A stretch of DNA of 64,000 bases, taken from Mesorhizobium sp. INR15. Its GTDB lineage: Bacteria > Pseudomonadota > Alphaproteobacteria > Rhizobiales > Rhizobiaceae. Location of the stretch: assembly GCF_015500075.1 (NCBI RefSeq), contig NZ_CP045496.1:558001-622000 (forward strand), in the 5' to 3' direction. The notes under the pieces were generated by a model. The model worked only from the letters and a program-made list of their open reading frames with translations. It was not told the DNA's origin and ran no database searches. Positions within the stretch are counted from its first letter, which is position 1; each line of letters starts with the position of its first letter. This document shows, in pieces, positions 22,857 to 31,398 of the stretch. The position numbers were made by a program, and so were the translations under genes.

Positions 22857-24297
22857 CACTACTTTGGCACTTTAGGTTCGACGGCGTCGGCGAGGAGTTT
22901 CTCACAGTGGGGGCATCGCCTGGGTGGCGGCCGTGCGAAGAGGTCGAGGATGGCTTGCCTGATGGCCGGCATGCTCGGTTGTGGCGGCGGTCCTCCGACT
23001 CTTTTTTTTCCGGCCCGCTGCTTTGAGGCGGCGGGCTTGGAGGAAGGCGTAGGCGATCATGGTCATCAGGGCGTGTCGGTGTAACCCGGTCCAGGATCTG
23101 CCTTCGAAGTGGTCGAGGCCGAGTTCCTCCTTGAGCTGCTGATGCGCCTGCTCACAGACCCATCTGGCTTTGATCGTGGCAGCGAGCATCTTGAGGCTCG
23201 CATCGGCCGGCAGGTTCGACACATAGTATTTTTGCTCGCCAGTCGACCGGCGCTCGCCGACGAGCCAGACCTCGTCGCCCGGCATGCACTGCATACGATT
23301 ATCGAGCATGCGGTGCTTATGGCCATCCGCAACGCGGACACGGCGGGCCGCGAAGAGACATGTCAGCCGACCCTTGGTGCCTCGCCGCCAGCTGACCCTT
23401 TGCCATTTCCCTGCGGCCAACAACGCTTCAGCACAGACCGGGGGCTGATCAGGGATGTGGTATTTGCGGGGCTTTCCAGTCTTCGCGACGGGGAAAATCA
23501 GGGCAACGTCGGCGGGATAGACGTTCTGGCGTCGCGACAGACCCACCGCCCACAGCAGACCGCGCTTGCTCAAAGCCTGTCGGAAAGGCCCACTGGAGCC
23601 GTACCCTGAATCGGCAAGCACACAGCCGAAACGCGCACCGGAGGCGATGACGCGGTCGATCTCCTCGATCGCAATCTCCGGCTTTGTCAGAGCCGTCTGT
23701 CTATCCTTCGGCACATGGGCCCGCGCCATGCGCTCAGGATCATCCGTCCAGCTCTCGGGCAGGAATAGCCGCAGGCCCACCATCACCGGCACCTCGCGCG
23801 AGGCCAGCGTTACCGAGACCAGCGATTGACAATTGGCCGTCTTCCCAAGCGACGAGGCATATTGTGGCGCGACGCCAACCGAGTGACGTCCCTTCTTGGG
23901 CAACGCCGTGTCATCGATGACAAGAAAGCCAGCCTCATCGCCAACCAGGCCATCTGCCTCCTTCAGCAGGGCAGCCTCGAGTGGAGCACTGTCCCAAACT
24001 CCGGCAGCGACGAAATGATGAAGCTGATCGTAGCCGACCTCGCCAGTGCGCGCCGCCATCGGCTGAACGCTCTTGCGATCTCCTGGACCAATCAACCCAG
24101 CGATATAGGCCGGACACATCCGTGCCCTCGTCTTGTGCCGTAGCGCCGCGATAAACGGCCCGAGCCAGCGATCCAGATCGGCTTGCCAGTCCACCTCCAT
24201 TGATCGGCCCTCCATAAGCCGACCTCCCATGAATCACGCAAACCCCCTCTTGGGAATCACAAAAACTCACCCGTTGCTAAAAAATGCCAAAGTAGTG
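22857..24297. mobile_element. IS701-type insertion sequence
   Basis: The terminal inverted repeats begin CACTACTTTGGCA (left, plus strand) and match the reverse complement of the right end, TGCCAAAGTAGTG. A CTAG on each side (22853-22856 and 24298-24301) is the 4-bp target duplication typical of the IS701 family. Length is 1441 bases with a single transposase gene. Perfect ends and target duplication suggest a recent insertion. Confidence 0.9.
22902..24215 (-). CDS. IS701 family transposase
   Basis: A DDE transposase of 437 residues. Catalytic blocks are V-I-D-D-T-A-L-P-K-K-G near residue 100 (first Asp), V-L-A-D-S-G-Y-G near 200 (second Asp) and a Glu in E-Q-A-H-Q-Q-L-K-E-E-L-G near 373, the helix typical of IS4/IS701 enzymes. 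The tail is basic. Of several in-frame starts I prefer 24215, with GGGAGG about six bases upstream; 24230 and 24197 are alternatives. No frameshift is visible, so the enzyme may be active. Confidence 0.92.
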   Translation of the reverse strand: MEGRSMEVDWQADLDRWLGPFIAALRHKTRARMCPAYIAGLIGPGDRKSVQPMAARTGEVGYDQLHHFVAAGVWDSAPLEAALLKEADGLVGDEAGFLVIDDTALPKKGRHSVGVAPQYASSLGKTANCQSLVSVTLASREVPVMVGLRLFLPESWTDDPERMARAHVPKDRQTALTKPEIAIEEIDRVIASGARFGCVLADSGYGSSGPFRQALSKRGLLWAVGLSRRQNVYPADVALIFPVAKTGKPRKYHIPDQPPVCAEALLAAGKWQRVSWRRGTKGRLTCLFAARRVRVADGHKHRMLDNRMQCMPGDEVWLVGERRSTGEQKYYVSNLPADASLKMLAATIKARWVCEQAHQQLKEELGLDHFEGRSWTGLHRHALMTMIAYAFLQARRLKAAGRKKKSRRTAATTEHAGHQASHPRPLRTAATQAMPPL

Positions 24298-24394
24298 CTA
24301 GGCTCCAGACTCAATCCGGCCCAGAAAGCGCAGCGGTTTGGGACAACGACATGCATGAAGCAAAGACTCTAAGCGTCAGTGAGCGCGACCAGCG

Positions 24395-25207
24395 CTAATC
24401 TCGGAGCAGGCCTTTCAGCGTTTCACGATCCAGCCAAAGCCTGCCGTGTGGCGCCGACGTCAGGGCCATGGCGATGGTGCCGAAGGTTGCGGCGCGCTGC
24501 TGATAGGCCGTTCGATAGGCCTGCATCGCGCCGCCCATGTCGCCGGTTTCCTGAAGTGCTATCCCCAGATTGACCGCAGCCTCGGCATCGTCGGGGCGCT
24601 TCTCCAGCACCTTGCGATACGCTGCCGCGGCCCCTGTGTGATTATGCAAATCCTGCCTGACAAGACCAAGGTCGAACCATGCCGAGGCCGGCGCGTCGCC
24701 TTTTACGGCCCGCTCCAGCAAGGGCGCGGCGGCGGCGGGCATGCCATCCTCGAACAGCATGCGGCCCAGGCGCGCAGCAGCCTCGCCGGACAAGGGATCG
24801 GCCAGCGCCACCTCCCGCCAGGCCTCGCGCGCCTGGTTTCGGTCGCCAATCGCGTCGAGCGTGCGTGCCCGTTCGAGAAGCACGGCAAGGCCTGGCGCCA
24901 ATTTCGCCGCGCGCTCGAAATGGAGCAGCGCCAAGTCAAAATCCCGTTCCGCCCGCGCCAACTTGCCGGCGAGCAACTGGGCGGGGGCGTTGTCAGCCTT
25001 GACCGCCAGACTAGCTCGAATGTGGGCGCGGGCTTCCCTGACCTCTCCCTTGGCGAACAAGACAGCCGCAAGAAGATGATTGAGAGTTGGATCATCCGGC
25101 TTAAGGCGAAGACCGTCCTCGCAAAGCAGGCGCGCTTGTTCGTGGCGGCCAGCGTTGAAGTCCGCCACGATGTGCCACATCTGATTCTGGAGTTCCGGAT
25201 CAACCAT
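24395..25207 (-). CDS. Tetratricopeptide repeat protein
   Basis: A 270-residue protein made of about six to seven TPR units. Helix pairs include G-R-H-E-Q-A-R-L-L-C-E-D-G, G-E-V-R-E-A-R-A-H-I-R, G-A-A-A-A-Y-R-K-V-L-E-K-R-P-D-D-A and G-D-M-G-G-A-M-Q-A-Y-R, with consensus A/G/Y/P positions. No signal peptide or catalytic domain is present, so it is probably a cytoplasmic scaffold for protein contacts. It stands alone between the IS701 element and the TetR-EmrAB cluster, on the strand opposite to engB. The partner is unknown. Confidence 0.8.
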   Translation of the reverse strand: MVDPELQNQMWHIVADFNAGRHEQARLLCEDGLRLKPDDPTLNHLLAAVLFAKGEVREARAHIRASLAVKADNAPAQLLAGKLARAERDFDLALLHFERAAKLAPGLAVLLERARTLDAIGDRNQAREAWREVALADPLSGEAAARLGRMLFEDGMPAAAAPLLERAVKGDAPASAWFDLGLVRQDLHNHTGAAAAYRKVLEKRPDDAEAAVNLGIALQETGDMGGAMQAYRTAYQQRAATFGTIAMALTSAPHGRLWLDRETLKGLLRD

Positions 25208-25381
25208 CCCCGACCTGCCTGCACGCCCGCCTACCGGGAATCACCCCACCGTGCCCAGCCCATCTTCCTAGCCGCGGAATGACCCGTCGAGGCCTTTACT
25301 CCAAAGTTTATACTCAGCACCGTCAGGTCAAGCCCGCGTGCCGCAAACCAGGCCGCACGACCGCCGCCTTGAAAGCTCCCA

Positions 25382-26098
25382 TCAGGCGGAGTGCGAGATT
25401 TTCTCTTCAGCGGCGAGCTTTTCGGTACCGTAGGCCTTCAGGAACATGTCGACGCCGGATCTCACGACATGCTCGATCTCGGCCATGTTGGGCGCTTCGG
25501 TGCGATAGGCGAAGATGCACTGGCGGAAGAAGCCGGCCAGGCACAATTCGGTGAACTGATAGGCGGCAAGGTCGACATCGGCGATTTCAAGCAGCCCGCG
25601 TTCGATCGCCGTGTTGAGAAACGCGACGAACTTGTCATGGCCGCGCTTGGGGCCGCGTTCATAGAACCGCGCGCCGAGTTCGGGCATTCTCTCGGACGCG
25701 CCGATGACCGTGCGCTGCGCCATCACGACCCGCTCGGAGGTGATCTTGGCGGAGAGCACCTTGCCGAACCCAACCATGATCTCGCGCAAGTCATCAGCAT
25801 GGTCGAGCACGTCATACATGTTCTTGAAGATGGTGCCGCGCTCTTCCTCGATCAGCGCTTCGAACAGCTCTTCCTTGTTGGCGAAATAGACATAGATCGT
25901 GCCCTTCGACACCCCGGCCTCGCGGGTGATGTCGTTCATTGAAGCCGCTTCAAAGCCCTTCTCGATGAAGACGCGGCGGGCGCCATCTATGATCTGGCTG
26001 CGCTTGACCGGATCCTGGCCAGCCGCGGGGCGGCCACGGCGCAAGCTGTCCAGCACATCGCACGGGTCAATTTCGGCATCAGGCACTGTGTCGGCCAT
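25382..26098 (-). CDS. TetR/AcrR repressor of the adjacent efflux operon
   Basis: A 238-residue TetR-type repressor. The DNA-binding domain (about residues 32-78) has F-I-E-K-G-F-E-A-A-S-M-N-D-I-T-R-E-A-G-V and S-K-G-T-I-Y-V-Y-F-A-N-K. The C-terminal region matches the TetR C-terminal domain common in regulators of efflux pumps (E-R-M-P-E-L-G-A-R-F-Y). It is divergent from the EmrAB-type genes, and two related palindromes sit in the 127-base gap, so it most likely represses both directions until a ligand binds. Confidence 0.9.
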   Translation of the reverse strand: MADTVPDAEIDPCDVLDSLRRGRPAAGQDPVKRSQIIDGARRVFIEKGFEAASMNDITREAGVSKGTIYVYFANKEELFEALIEEERGTIFKNMYDVLDHADDLREIMVGFGKVLSAKITSERVVMAQRTVIGASERMPELGARFYERGPKRGHDKFVAFLNTAIERGLLEIADVDLAAYQFTELCLAGFFRQCIFAYRTEAPNMAEIEHVVRSGVDMFLKAYGTEKLAAEEKISHSA

Positions 26099-26123
26099 AA
26101 AAGTCGCACCTCGAAAATAATTC

Positions 26124-26139
26124 GAACCAACCGGTTCGA
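26124..26139. promoter_or_regulatory. TetR operator candidate 1
   Basis: CGAACC-AA-CCGGTTCG, an imperfect palindrome whose half-site GAACC/GGTTC recurs 50 bases away. It lies 26 bases upstream of the TetR start, placed to repress the regulator itself. Confidence 0.6.
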
Positions 26140-26186
26140 TTGCACTTGATATGGTCCTCTTCCCGCGCTATGTCAACGTCCACATC

Positions 26187-26200
26187 GAACCGAACGGTTC
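26187..26200. promoter_or_regulatory. TetR operator candidate 2
   Basis: GAACCG-AA-CGGTTC, a perfect palindrome 26 bases before the start of the membrane-fusion gene. It shares its half-site with operator candidate 1, so one repressor could control both genes. Confidence 0.65.
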
Positions 26201-26225
26201 AGTACCATTACTTTAGAGAGATGTC

Positions 26226-27407
26226 ATGTCCTCGAATACATCAGCCACCGCCGAAGTCCGCCCTTTCCCCAATGCAAAGGCCGCGCCGGCGACTGAAGCG
26301 CCGGGCACTCCGGTTGAACCCACGACCGCGGCCCCGGCGGCAGCGCCCGCAAAAAAGAAGCGCTCCGTGCGCTCTTTCCTGCTGCCGATCATCGCGCTTG
26401 GCCTGCTGGGCGGCGGTGCGTGGTATGGCTATAATTATTGGATCGATGGCCGCTTCATGATCTCGACCGACGACGCCTATGTCCAGGCTGACATGGCGTT
26501 CATCTCGCCGAAGATCTCCGGCTATGTCGACCAGGTCAAGGTGAGCGAAAACCAGCAGGTGAAAGCCGGTGACCCGCTGCTGGTCGTCGATGACGGCGAC
26601 TACAAGATAGCCGTCGCCCAGGCCGAGGCGCAGATCGCCACCTTGAGCAAGACGCTGGACCGCATCGACGCCCAGACCGAAGCCGCGCGTGCCTCGCTGC
26701 AGCAGGCGCAGGCGCTGAAGGTCGCCGACCAGGCGGCCGCTGACAATGCGGCGAAGGTCGAGGCACGCGCCTCGCAACTGCTGAAGACCCATGTCGGCAC
26801 GCAAGCCCAGCTCGACGATGCCCAGACCGCGGTTCAGCAGGCCAATGCGGCACTTCTCGGCGCCGATGCATCGATCGCCGCGGCGCAAGCCAATATCGGC
26901 GTGCTGCAGGCGCAGCGCGCGGAATCGGAGAGCTCGCTGGCATCGCTGCAGCTATCCAAGGACAAGGCGCAGCGCGACCTTTCCTTCACCGTGCTGAAGG
27001 CGCCCTATGACGGCGTCGTCGGCAACCGTTCGGTCGAGCAGGGCGATCTTGTCAGCCCCGGCCAGAAGCTCGCCGTCATCGTGCCGATGGACAAGCTCTA
27101 TATCGTCGCCAACTTCAAGGAGACGCAGCTGGCCCGGCTGGTGCCCGGCGAGAAGGTCAGGATTTCGGTCGACGCGATCGACGGCCAGGCCATCGAGGGA
27201 ACGGTTTCATCGCTGGCGCCGGCCTCCGGCGCGGTGTTCTCGATGCTGCCGCCGGAAAACGCCACCGGCAATTTCACCAAGGTCGTGCAGCGTGTTCCGG
27301 TCCGGATCGACGTGCCAGCCGACGTGCTGAGGACCGGCAGGCTGCGTGCCGGCTTGAGCGTGATCGTCGCCGTCGACAGCCGCACAGCGCCTGCCGCCTC
27401 GAACTAA
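26226..27407 (+). CDS. HlyD/EmrA-type membrane fusion protein of an efflux pump
   Basis: A 393-residue periplasmic adaptor. An Ala/Pro-rich cytoplasmic lead (1-50) is followed by one transmembrane helix (about 53-72). Then comes the barrel-sandwich start S-T-D-D-A-Y-V-Q-A-D, a long coiled-coil hairpin rich in Ala/Gln (about 130-245), the second lipoyl half L-K-A-P-Y-D-G-V-V-G and a beta-barrel V-A-N-F-K-E-T-Q-L. These are hallmarks of EmrA-like proteins that link an inner-membrane MFS pump to an outer-membrane channel. No TolC-type gene is in the window. It is 22 bases upstream of the pump gene. Confidence 0.92.
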   Translation: MSSNTSATAEVRPFPNAKAAPATEAPGTPVEPTTAAPAAAPAKKKRSVRSFLLPIIALGLLGGGAWYGYNYWIDGRFMISTDDAYVQADMAFISPKISGYVDQVKVSENQQVKAGDPLLVVDDGDYKIAVAQAEAQIATLSKTLDRIDAQTEAARASLQQAQALKVADQAAADNAAKVEARASQLLKTHVGTQAQLDDAQTAVQQANAALLGADASIAAAQANIGVLQAQRAESESSLASLQLSKDKAQRDLSFTVLKAPYDGVVGNRSVEQGDLVSPGQKLAVIVPMDKLYIVANFKETQLARLVPGEKVRISVDAIDGQAIEGTVSSLAPASGAVFSMLPPENATGNFTKVVQRVPVRIDVPADVLRTGRLRAGLSVIVAVDSRTAPAASN

Positions 27408-27429
27408 GCGGACCCCAGGGAGCAAGATC

Positions 27430-29034
27430 ATGGCGACCGCAACCCTGACCGCAGGATCGCCGCCGGCGGCGCCGGCAAGGCCGGCAGTTCCCGACACCAT
27501 CTCGACGCGGCGCGTCATCGCCTTCCTGGCGATGGTGTTCGGCATGTTCATGGCGATCCTGGACATCCAGATCGTCTCGGCCTCGCTGGCCGAGATCCAG
27601 GCCGGCCTCAGCGCCAGCTCCGATGAAATCCCGTGGGTGCAGACCGCCTATCTGATCGCCGAAGTGGTGATGATCCCGCTGTCGGGCTTCCTCAGCCGCA
27701 TGCTGTCGACGCGCGTCCTGTTCACGGCCGCCGCCGCCGGCTTCACCGCCGCCAGCGCGCTTGCCGCGACCGCCACCAACATCGACCAGATGATCGTCTA
27801 CCGCGCCATCCAGGGTTTCATCGGCGGCGGCATGATCCCGAGCGTGTTCGCGGCTGCATTCACCATCTTCCCGCCTTCCCGCCGCGCCGTCGTCTCGCCG
27901 ATGATCGGCCTGGTGGCGACGCTGGCGCCGACAATCGGCCCGACCGTCGGCGGCTATATCAGCCATGCCATGTCGTGGCACTGGCTGTTCCTGGTCAACG
28001 TCGTGCCCGGCATCATGGTGACGACGGCAGCCTGGACGCTGATCGATTTCGACAAGCCGAACCTCAAGCTGTTCAGCAAGTTCGACTGGTGGGGCCTGGC
28101 CGGCATGGCTGCCTTGCTCGGCTGCATGGAATATGTGCTGGAGGAAGGCCCCAACAACGACTGGATGCAGGACCAGGCGGTCTTCATCTGCGCCATCGTC
28201 ATGACCCTTGGCGGGCTGATATTCTTCTGGCGGGCATTCACCGCCGAAGAGCCGATCGTTGATCTGCGCGCCTTCAGCAACATCAACTTCGCCTTCGGTT
28301 CGCTGTTTTCCTTCGTCATCGGCATCGGCCTTTATGGGCTCACCTATCTCTACCCGGTGTTCCTCGGCCGCATCCGCGGCTACGATTCGATGATGATCGG
28401 CGAAGCCCTGTTCGTCAGCGGCCTGGCCATGTTCATCACCGCGCCGATCTCCGGCATCCTGTCGAGCAAGATGGACCTGCGGCTGATGATGATGATCGGC
28501 TTTTTCGGCTTCGCCACCGGAACCTGGTGGATGACGCACCTGACCGCGGACTGGGACTTTTATGAGCTGCTGATCCCGCAGATCCTGCGCGGCTGTTCGA
28601 TGATGCTGTGCATGGTGCCGATCAACAACATCGCGCTCGGCACATTGCCGCCCGAGCGCTTGAAGAATGCGTCGGGGCTGTTCAACCTGACCCGCAATCT
28701 CGGCGGTGCTGTCGGCCTGGCGCTCATCAACACCGTGCTGATCGACCGCAATGCCTTCCACTACGCAAGGCTGGCCGAGCACGTGCAATGGGGCAGTGCC
28801 GCGGCGCAGACCAAGCTGCAGAACATGACGCTGAACTTCGAGCAGACCGCAGGCCTGGATGCGACCAAGGCGGCGATCTCCAAGCTGTCCGGCATGGTCC
28901 ATCAGCAGGCGGCGCTGCTGTCCTTCATGGACGTGTTCACCATGCTGACGGTGCTGTTCGCGACGCTCGGGCTGTTCACCATGCTGATCGCCAAGCCGGG
29001 TGCGCCGGGTGGTGGCGGCGGTGGTGGGCACTGA
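27430..29034 (+). CDS. EmrB/QacA-type MFS drug efflux transporter
   Basis: A 534-residue MFS transporter of the 14-helix DHA2 group. It has the helix-1 motif L-D-I-Q-I-V near residue 40, the A-type loop L-S-R-M-L-S-T-R, G-F-I-G-G-G-M-I-P near 135 and motif C around G-P-T-V-G-G-Y-I near 172. It ends in a Gly-rich tail (G-G-G-G-G-G-G-H). It works with the adaptor encoded just upstream to expel hydrophobic compounds across both membranes; the pair is controlled by the divergent TetR gene. A bidirectional terminator lies 78 bases after the stop. Substrates are unknown. Confidence 0.93.
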   Translation: MATATLTAGSPPAAPARPAVPDTISTRRVIAFLAMVFGMFMAILDIQIVSASLAEIQAGLSASSDEIPWVQTAYLIAEVVMIPLSGFLSRMLSTRVLFTAAAAGFTAASALAATATNIDQMIVYRAIQGFIGGGMIPSVFAAAFTIFPPSRRAVVSPMIGLVATLAPTIGPTVGGYISHAMSWHWLFLVNVVPGIMVTTAAWTLIDFDKPNLKLFSKFDWWGLAGMAALLGCMEYVLEEGPNNDWMQDQAVFICAIVMTLGGLIFFWRAFTAEEPIVDLRAFSNINFAFGSLFSFVIGIGLYGLTYLYPVFLGRIRGYDSMMIGEALFVSGLAMFITAPISGILSSKMDLRLMMMIGFFGFATGTWWMTHLTADWDFYELLIPQILRGCSMMLCMVPINNIALGTLPPERLKNASGLFNLTRNLGGAVGLALINTVLIDRNAFHYARLAEHVQWGSAAAQTKLQNMTLNFEQTAGLDATKAAISKLSGMVHQQAALLSFMDVFTMLTVLFATLGLFTMLIAKPGAPGGGGGGGH

Positions 29035-29111
29035 TCGCGGTAAAACAAGGATACGTGGGCAGCGGTTTCGGGATGCTCCTCCTCCAGTCCAGACCCGGAA
29101 GACTGACCACA

Positions 29112-29147
29112 AAAAAAGCTCCGGGCCACAAGCCCGGAGCTTTTTTG
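29112..29147. terminator. Bidirectional terminator between efflux operon and msrB
   Basis: AAAAAGCTCCGGGC pairs with GCCCGGAGCTTTTT around a four-base loop (CACA). There are A and T runs on the two sides, so it can end transcripts from both strands; the two genes converge here. Confidence 0.9.
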
Positions 29148-29166
29148 TATTCCCAATCGAGTGTTG

Positions 29167-29670
29167 TCAGGCCGTGGCTGGCTTGAAGGTGAGCGCCACG
29201 CCGTTGATGCAGTGACGCAGGCCGGTCGGCTGCGGACCATCGTCAAAGACATGGCCGAGATGGCCGCCGCAGCGGCGGCAATGCGCCTCGGTGCGGGTCA
29301 TGCCCAGCGAGCGGTCCTCGGTCTTGCCGATGCCATTGGCAATCTCTTGCCAGAAGCTCGGCCAGCCGGTACCGGAATCGAATTTCGTCTCGGATGAGTA
29401 GACCGGCAGATCGCAGCCGGCACAGGCAAAGGTGCCTTTGCGGTGCTCGTTGAGCAGCGGGCTGGTGCCTGGATATTCCGTGCCTTCCTTGCGCAGCACA
29501 TCAAAAGCCGCCGGCGACAGGATGGCCTGCCATTCGGCGTCGGTCTTGGTGACTTCAAAAGTCTCGGCGGCGCGTGCGGCCTGCGGCCCACCCATGCGCA
29601 ACAGCGCCGAGGCGCCGGCTGCAACGCCAATGAAGGCTGCGGTGCTCAAAAGAAAGTCGCGACGGTTCAT
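29167..29670 (-). CDS. msrB: Peptide-methionine (R)-S-oxide reductase with Tat signal
   Basis: A 167-residue MsrB, which reduces the R form of methionine sulfoxide in proteins. The N-terminus has a twin-arginine motif M-N-R-R-D-F-L-L and an alanine-rich hydrophobic stretch ending A-A-R-A-A-E, so it should be exported folded to the periplasm. The mature part has the two zinc CxxC pairs (C-A-G-C and C-R-R-C), G-T-G-W-P-S-F and the catalytic R-H-C-I-N. GGAGG precedes the start at 29670 by eight bases. It lies downstream of and on the same strand as FAS1 copy 3 and the ECF/anti-sigma pair, suggesting an envelope oxidative-stress role. Confidence 0.93.
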   Translation of the reverse strand: MNRRDFLLSTAAFIGVAAGASALLRMGGPQAARAAETFEVTKTDAEWQAILSPAAFDVLRKEGTEYPGTSPLLNEHRKGTFACAGCDLPVYSSETKFDSGTGWPSFWQEIANGIGKTEDRSLGMTRTEAHCRRCGGHLGHVFDDGPQPTGLRHCINGVALTFKPATA

Positions 29671-29879
29671 GACACAAATCCTCCGATGACCATTTGCCAA
29701 ATTTCTCCGCCACACGGAAATCAAATGCCGGTGACGGCGCCCCCAAACGAACACTCCGCGCCGGTTCCACGTTGGCGTGGATGGCGCGGAGCGGACGTGT
29801 CGCTGGTGCTGATCACGGGAGCGAGAACGCACAAGCAACAGGAGCCTTTGCCGCAGGTTCGCCCGCAGCGGGCTGTTTG

Positions 29880-30437
29880 TTACATCTTCGGCAGGAGAAC
29901 CTTGTCGATGACGTGGATGACGCCGTTGGACTGTTCGACATCGGCGATCGTCACATTGGCGACGTTGCCGTTTTCGTCGGTCACGGTGACCTTGCCGCCA
30001 TCAGCCTTGAGCGACAGCTCGCAGCCGCCAACGGTCTTGACCTTGTGGGTGCCGCCGTCAGCCTTGGCCATGGACATCACGTCCGCCGCCATCGCCTTGG
30101 CGCCGATGACATGGCAGGTCAGGATCTTGACCAGCTTGTCCTTGTTCTCGGGCTTGAGCAATGTTTCGACAGTGCCGGCCGGAAGAGCCGCGAAGGCTTC
30201 ATTGGTCGGCGCGAACACGGTGAAGGGACCGGCGCCCTGAAGCGTCTCGACAAGGCCGGCTGCCTTGACGGCGGCGACCAGGGTCGTGTGATCCTTCGAA
30301 TTGACAGCGTTCTCGACGATGTTCTTGTTGGCATACATGGCGGCGCCGCCGACCATCGGGTTTTCGGCATAGGCTGCGGTGGCGAACGCGGAGACAGCGA
30401 CAGTACCGGCGAGCAAAAGGGTGGCGAATTTACGCAT
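29880..30437 (-). CDS. Secreted fasciclin (FAS1) domain protein, copy 3
   Basis: A 185-residue secreted FAS1 protein with a 23-residue signal peptide ending A-Y-A-E. H1 box is T-V-F-A-P-T-N-E-A-F and H2 box S-N-G-V-I-H-V-I-D-K-V-L. Unlike copies 1 and 2 it has two cysteines (in L-T-C-H-V and G-G-C-E-L) that could form a disulfide. The start at 30437 has GAGGAG upstream. An ECF-like promoter lies about 51 bases before the start, and the gene is next to the ECF sigma and anti-sigma genes on the same strand, with msrB following 209 bases downstream. Confidence 0.92.
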   Translation of the reverse strand: MRKFATLLLAGTVAVSAFATAAYAENPMVGGAAMYANKNIVENAVNSKDHTTLVAAVKAAGLVETLQGAGPFTVFAPTNEAFAALPAGTVETLLKPENKDKLVKILTCHVIGAKAMAADVMSMAKADGGTHKVKTVGGCELSLKADGGKVTVTDENGNVANVTIADVEQSNGVIHVIDKVLLPKM

Positions 30438-30487
30438 GATGTCAAACTCCTCGGGTTTTTCTCTTCCCATTTTTGGGGACGCGAGGA

Positions 30488-30514
30488 GATACGGAAGACA
30501 AGTGCGTGAGTTTC
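30488..30514 (-). promoter_or_regulatory. ECF-type promoter candidate for third FAS1 gene
   Basis: Read on the minus strand: GAAAC (30514-30510), 16 bases, CGTATC (30493-30488), ending 50 bases before the ATG. It matches the elements before the other two FAS1 genes in sequence, spacing and position. Confidence 0.55.
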
Positions 30515-30663
30515 AAAAATATTAGGATTTTTTTATTTTATCGACGCCGTCTACAGAATTTTCATATCTATCGATTTGCCGGCTCATATGCTTATGACAG
30601 CACTGATGGCAGAGGATAGACTTCGAATCATCTCTTGAGATATTGATCGTACAAAGCGGCTGA

Positions 30664-31398
30664 TCAGATGCTCTTCAGGTCGCCCGCGGCAACCACCGGT
30701 CCGGTGGGCTGGCCCGTCGGCGAACCGCCTGACGGCTCGAGACTGACGGCCAGCACGGCGCCTTGCGCGAGCTTTTCCTGCACTGCCGGCGAGATCGTCA
30801 GATGCGTGGTCGCGCCGGCCGGGATGACGCCCATCGATACCGGCGGATTCTTGCCTTCGATCATCCAGAGCTCGAAGTCCTTGCCGGCGGCGCGCTCGCC
30901 AGAGACATGCGAAAGGCCGACCTCGTGATGCGCGGCATCGTAGACGGCGAGATATTTGACATCGCTGCCGTCGGCGGCCAGCGAGGCGACAAGCCGCGCC
31001 TGCGGCTGCTCCACCGGCTTGTTGACGTAAGGCACGGCAATGTAGATGGCCAGTGCGGCGACAGCAGCGGCGGCAAGGCCGCGCCAGAAGGCCAGGCTGG
31101 ACCAGAGGCCCGCACGGGACTGGGCCGGCGTTGCAGCGGTGGTTGAGAACAAGCGGCGGTCGACCGCCGTCTTCACGGTAGCCGGAGGGGAGACTTCCGG
31201 ATAGGCGGCGGCCATCGGCGAAAGGTGTACTTCCCAGCCATCGACCATCCGCGCGAAAACCGCTTCGCCCTCAATACGCCTGGAAGCAATCTGCCGCTCG
31301 TCAGCCGACAGAACGCCAAGAACATACTCGGCGGCGAGCAGGTCGTCGCCTCCATGTTCCGGTCCGTTGTCTTGTGCGAGGGTCATCTTTCCAGACAT
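30664..31398 (-). CDS. RskA-like membrane anti-sigma factor
   Basis: A 244-residue anti-sigma factor. The N-terminal part has A-A-E-Y-V-L-G-V-L-S-A-D-E-R near residues 22-35, the helical motif of RskA/ChrR-type sigma-binding domains. One transmembrane segment at about 110-128 is followed by a periplasmic RskA domain with F-E-L-W-M-I-E near 185 and P-A-G-A-T-T-H-L. It should hold the ECF sigma factor at the membrane until an envelope signal triggers release. The start overlaps the end of the sigma gene by 16 bases, so the two are translationally coupled. Confidence 0.9.
   Translation of the reverse strand: MSGKMTLAQDNGPEHGGDDLLAAEYVLGVLSADERQIASRRIEGEAVFARMVDGWEVHLSPMAAAYPEVSPPATVKTAVDRRLFSTTAATPAQSRAGLWSSLAFWRGLAAAAVAALAIYIAVPYVNKPVEQPQARLVASLAADGSDVKYLAVYDAAHHEVGLSHVSGERAAGKDFELWMIEGKNPPVSMGVIPAGATTHLTISPAVQEKLAQGAVLAVSLEPSGGSPTGQPTGPVVAAGDLKSI

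Noticed and set aside
27274..29112. A 612-codon frame antisense to the efflux transporter
   Set aside because: Same kind of His/Arg/Gly-rich shadow; the plus-strand MFS gene explains the region.
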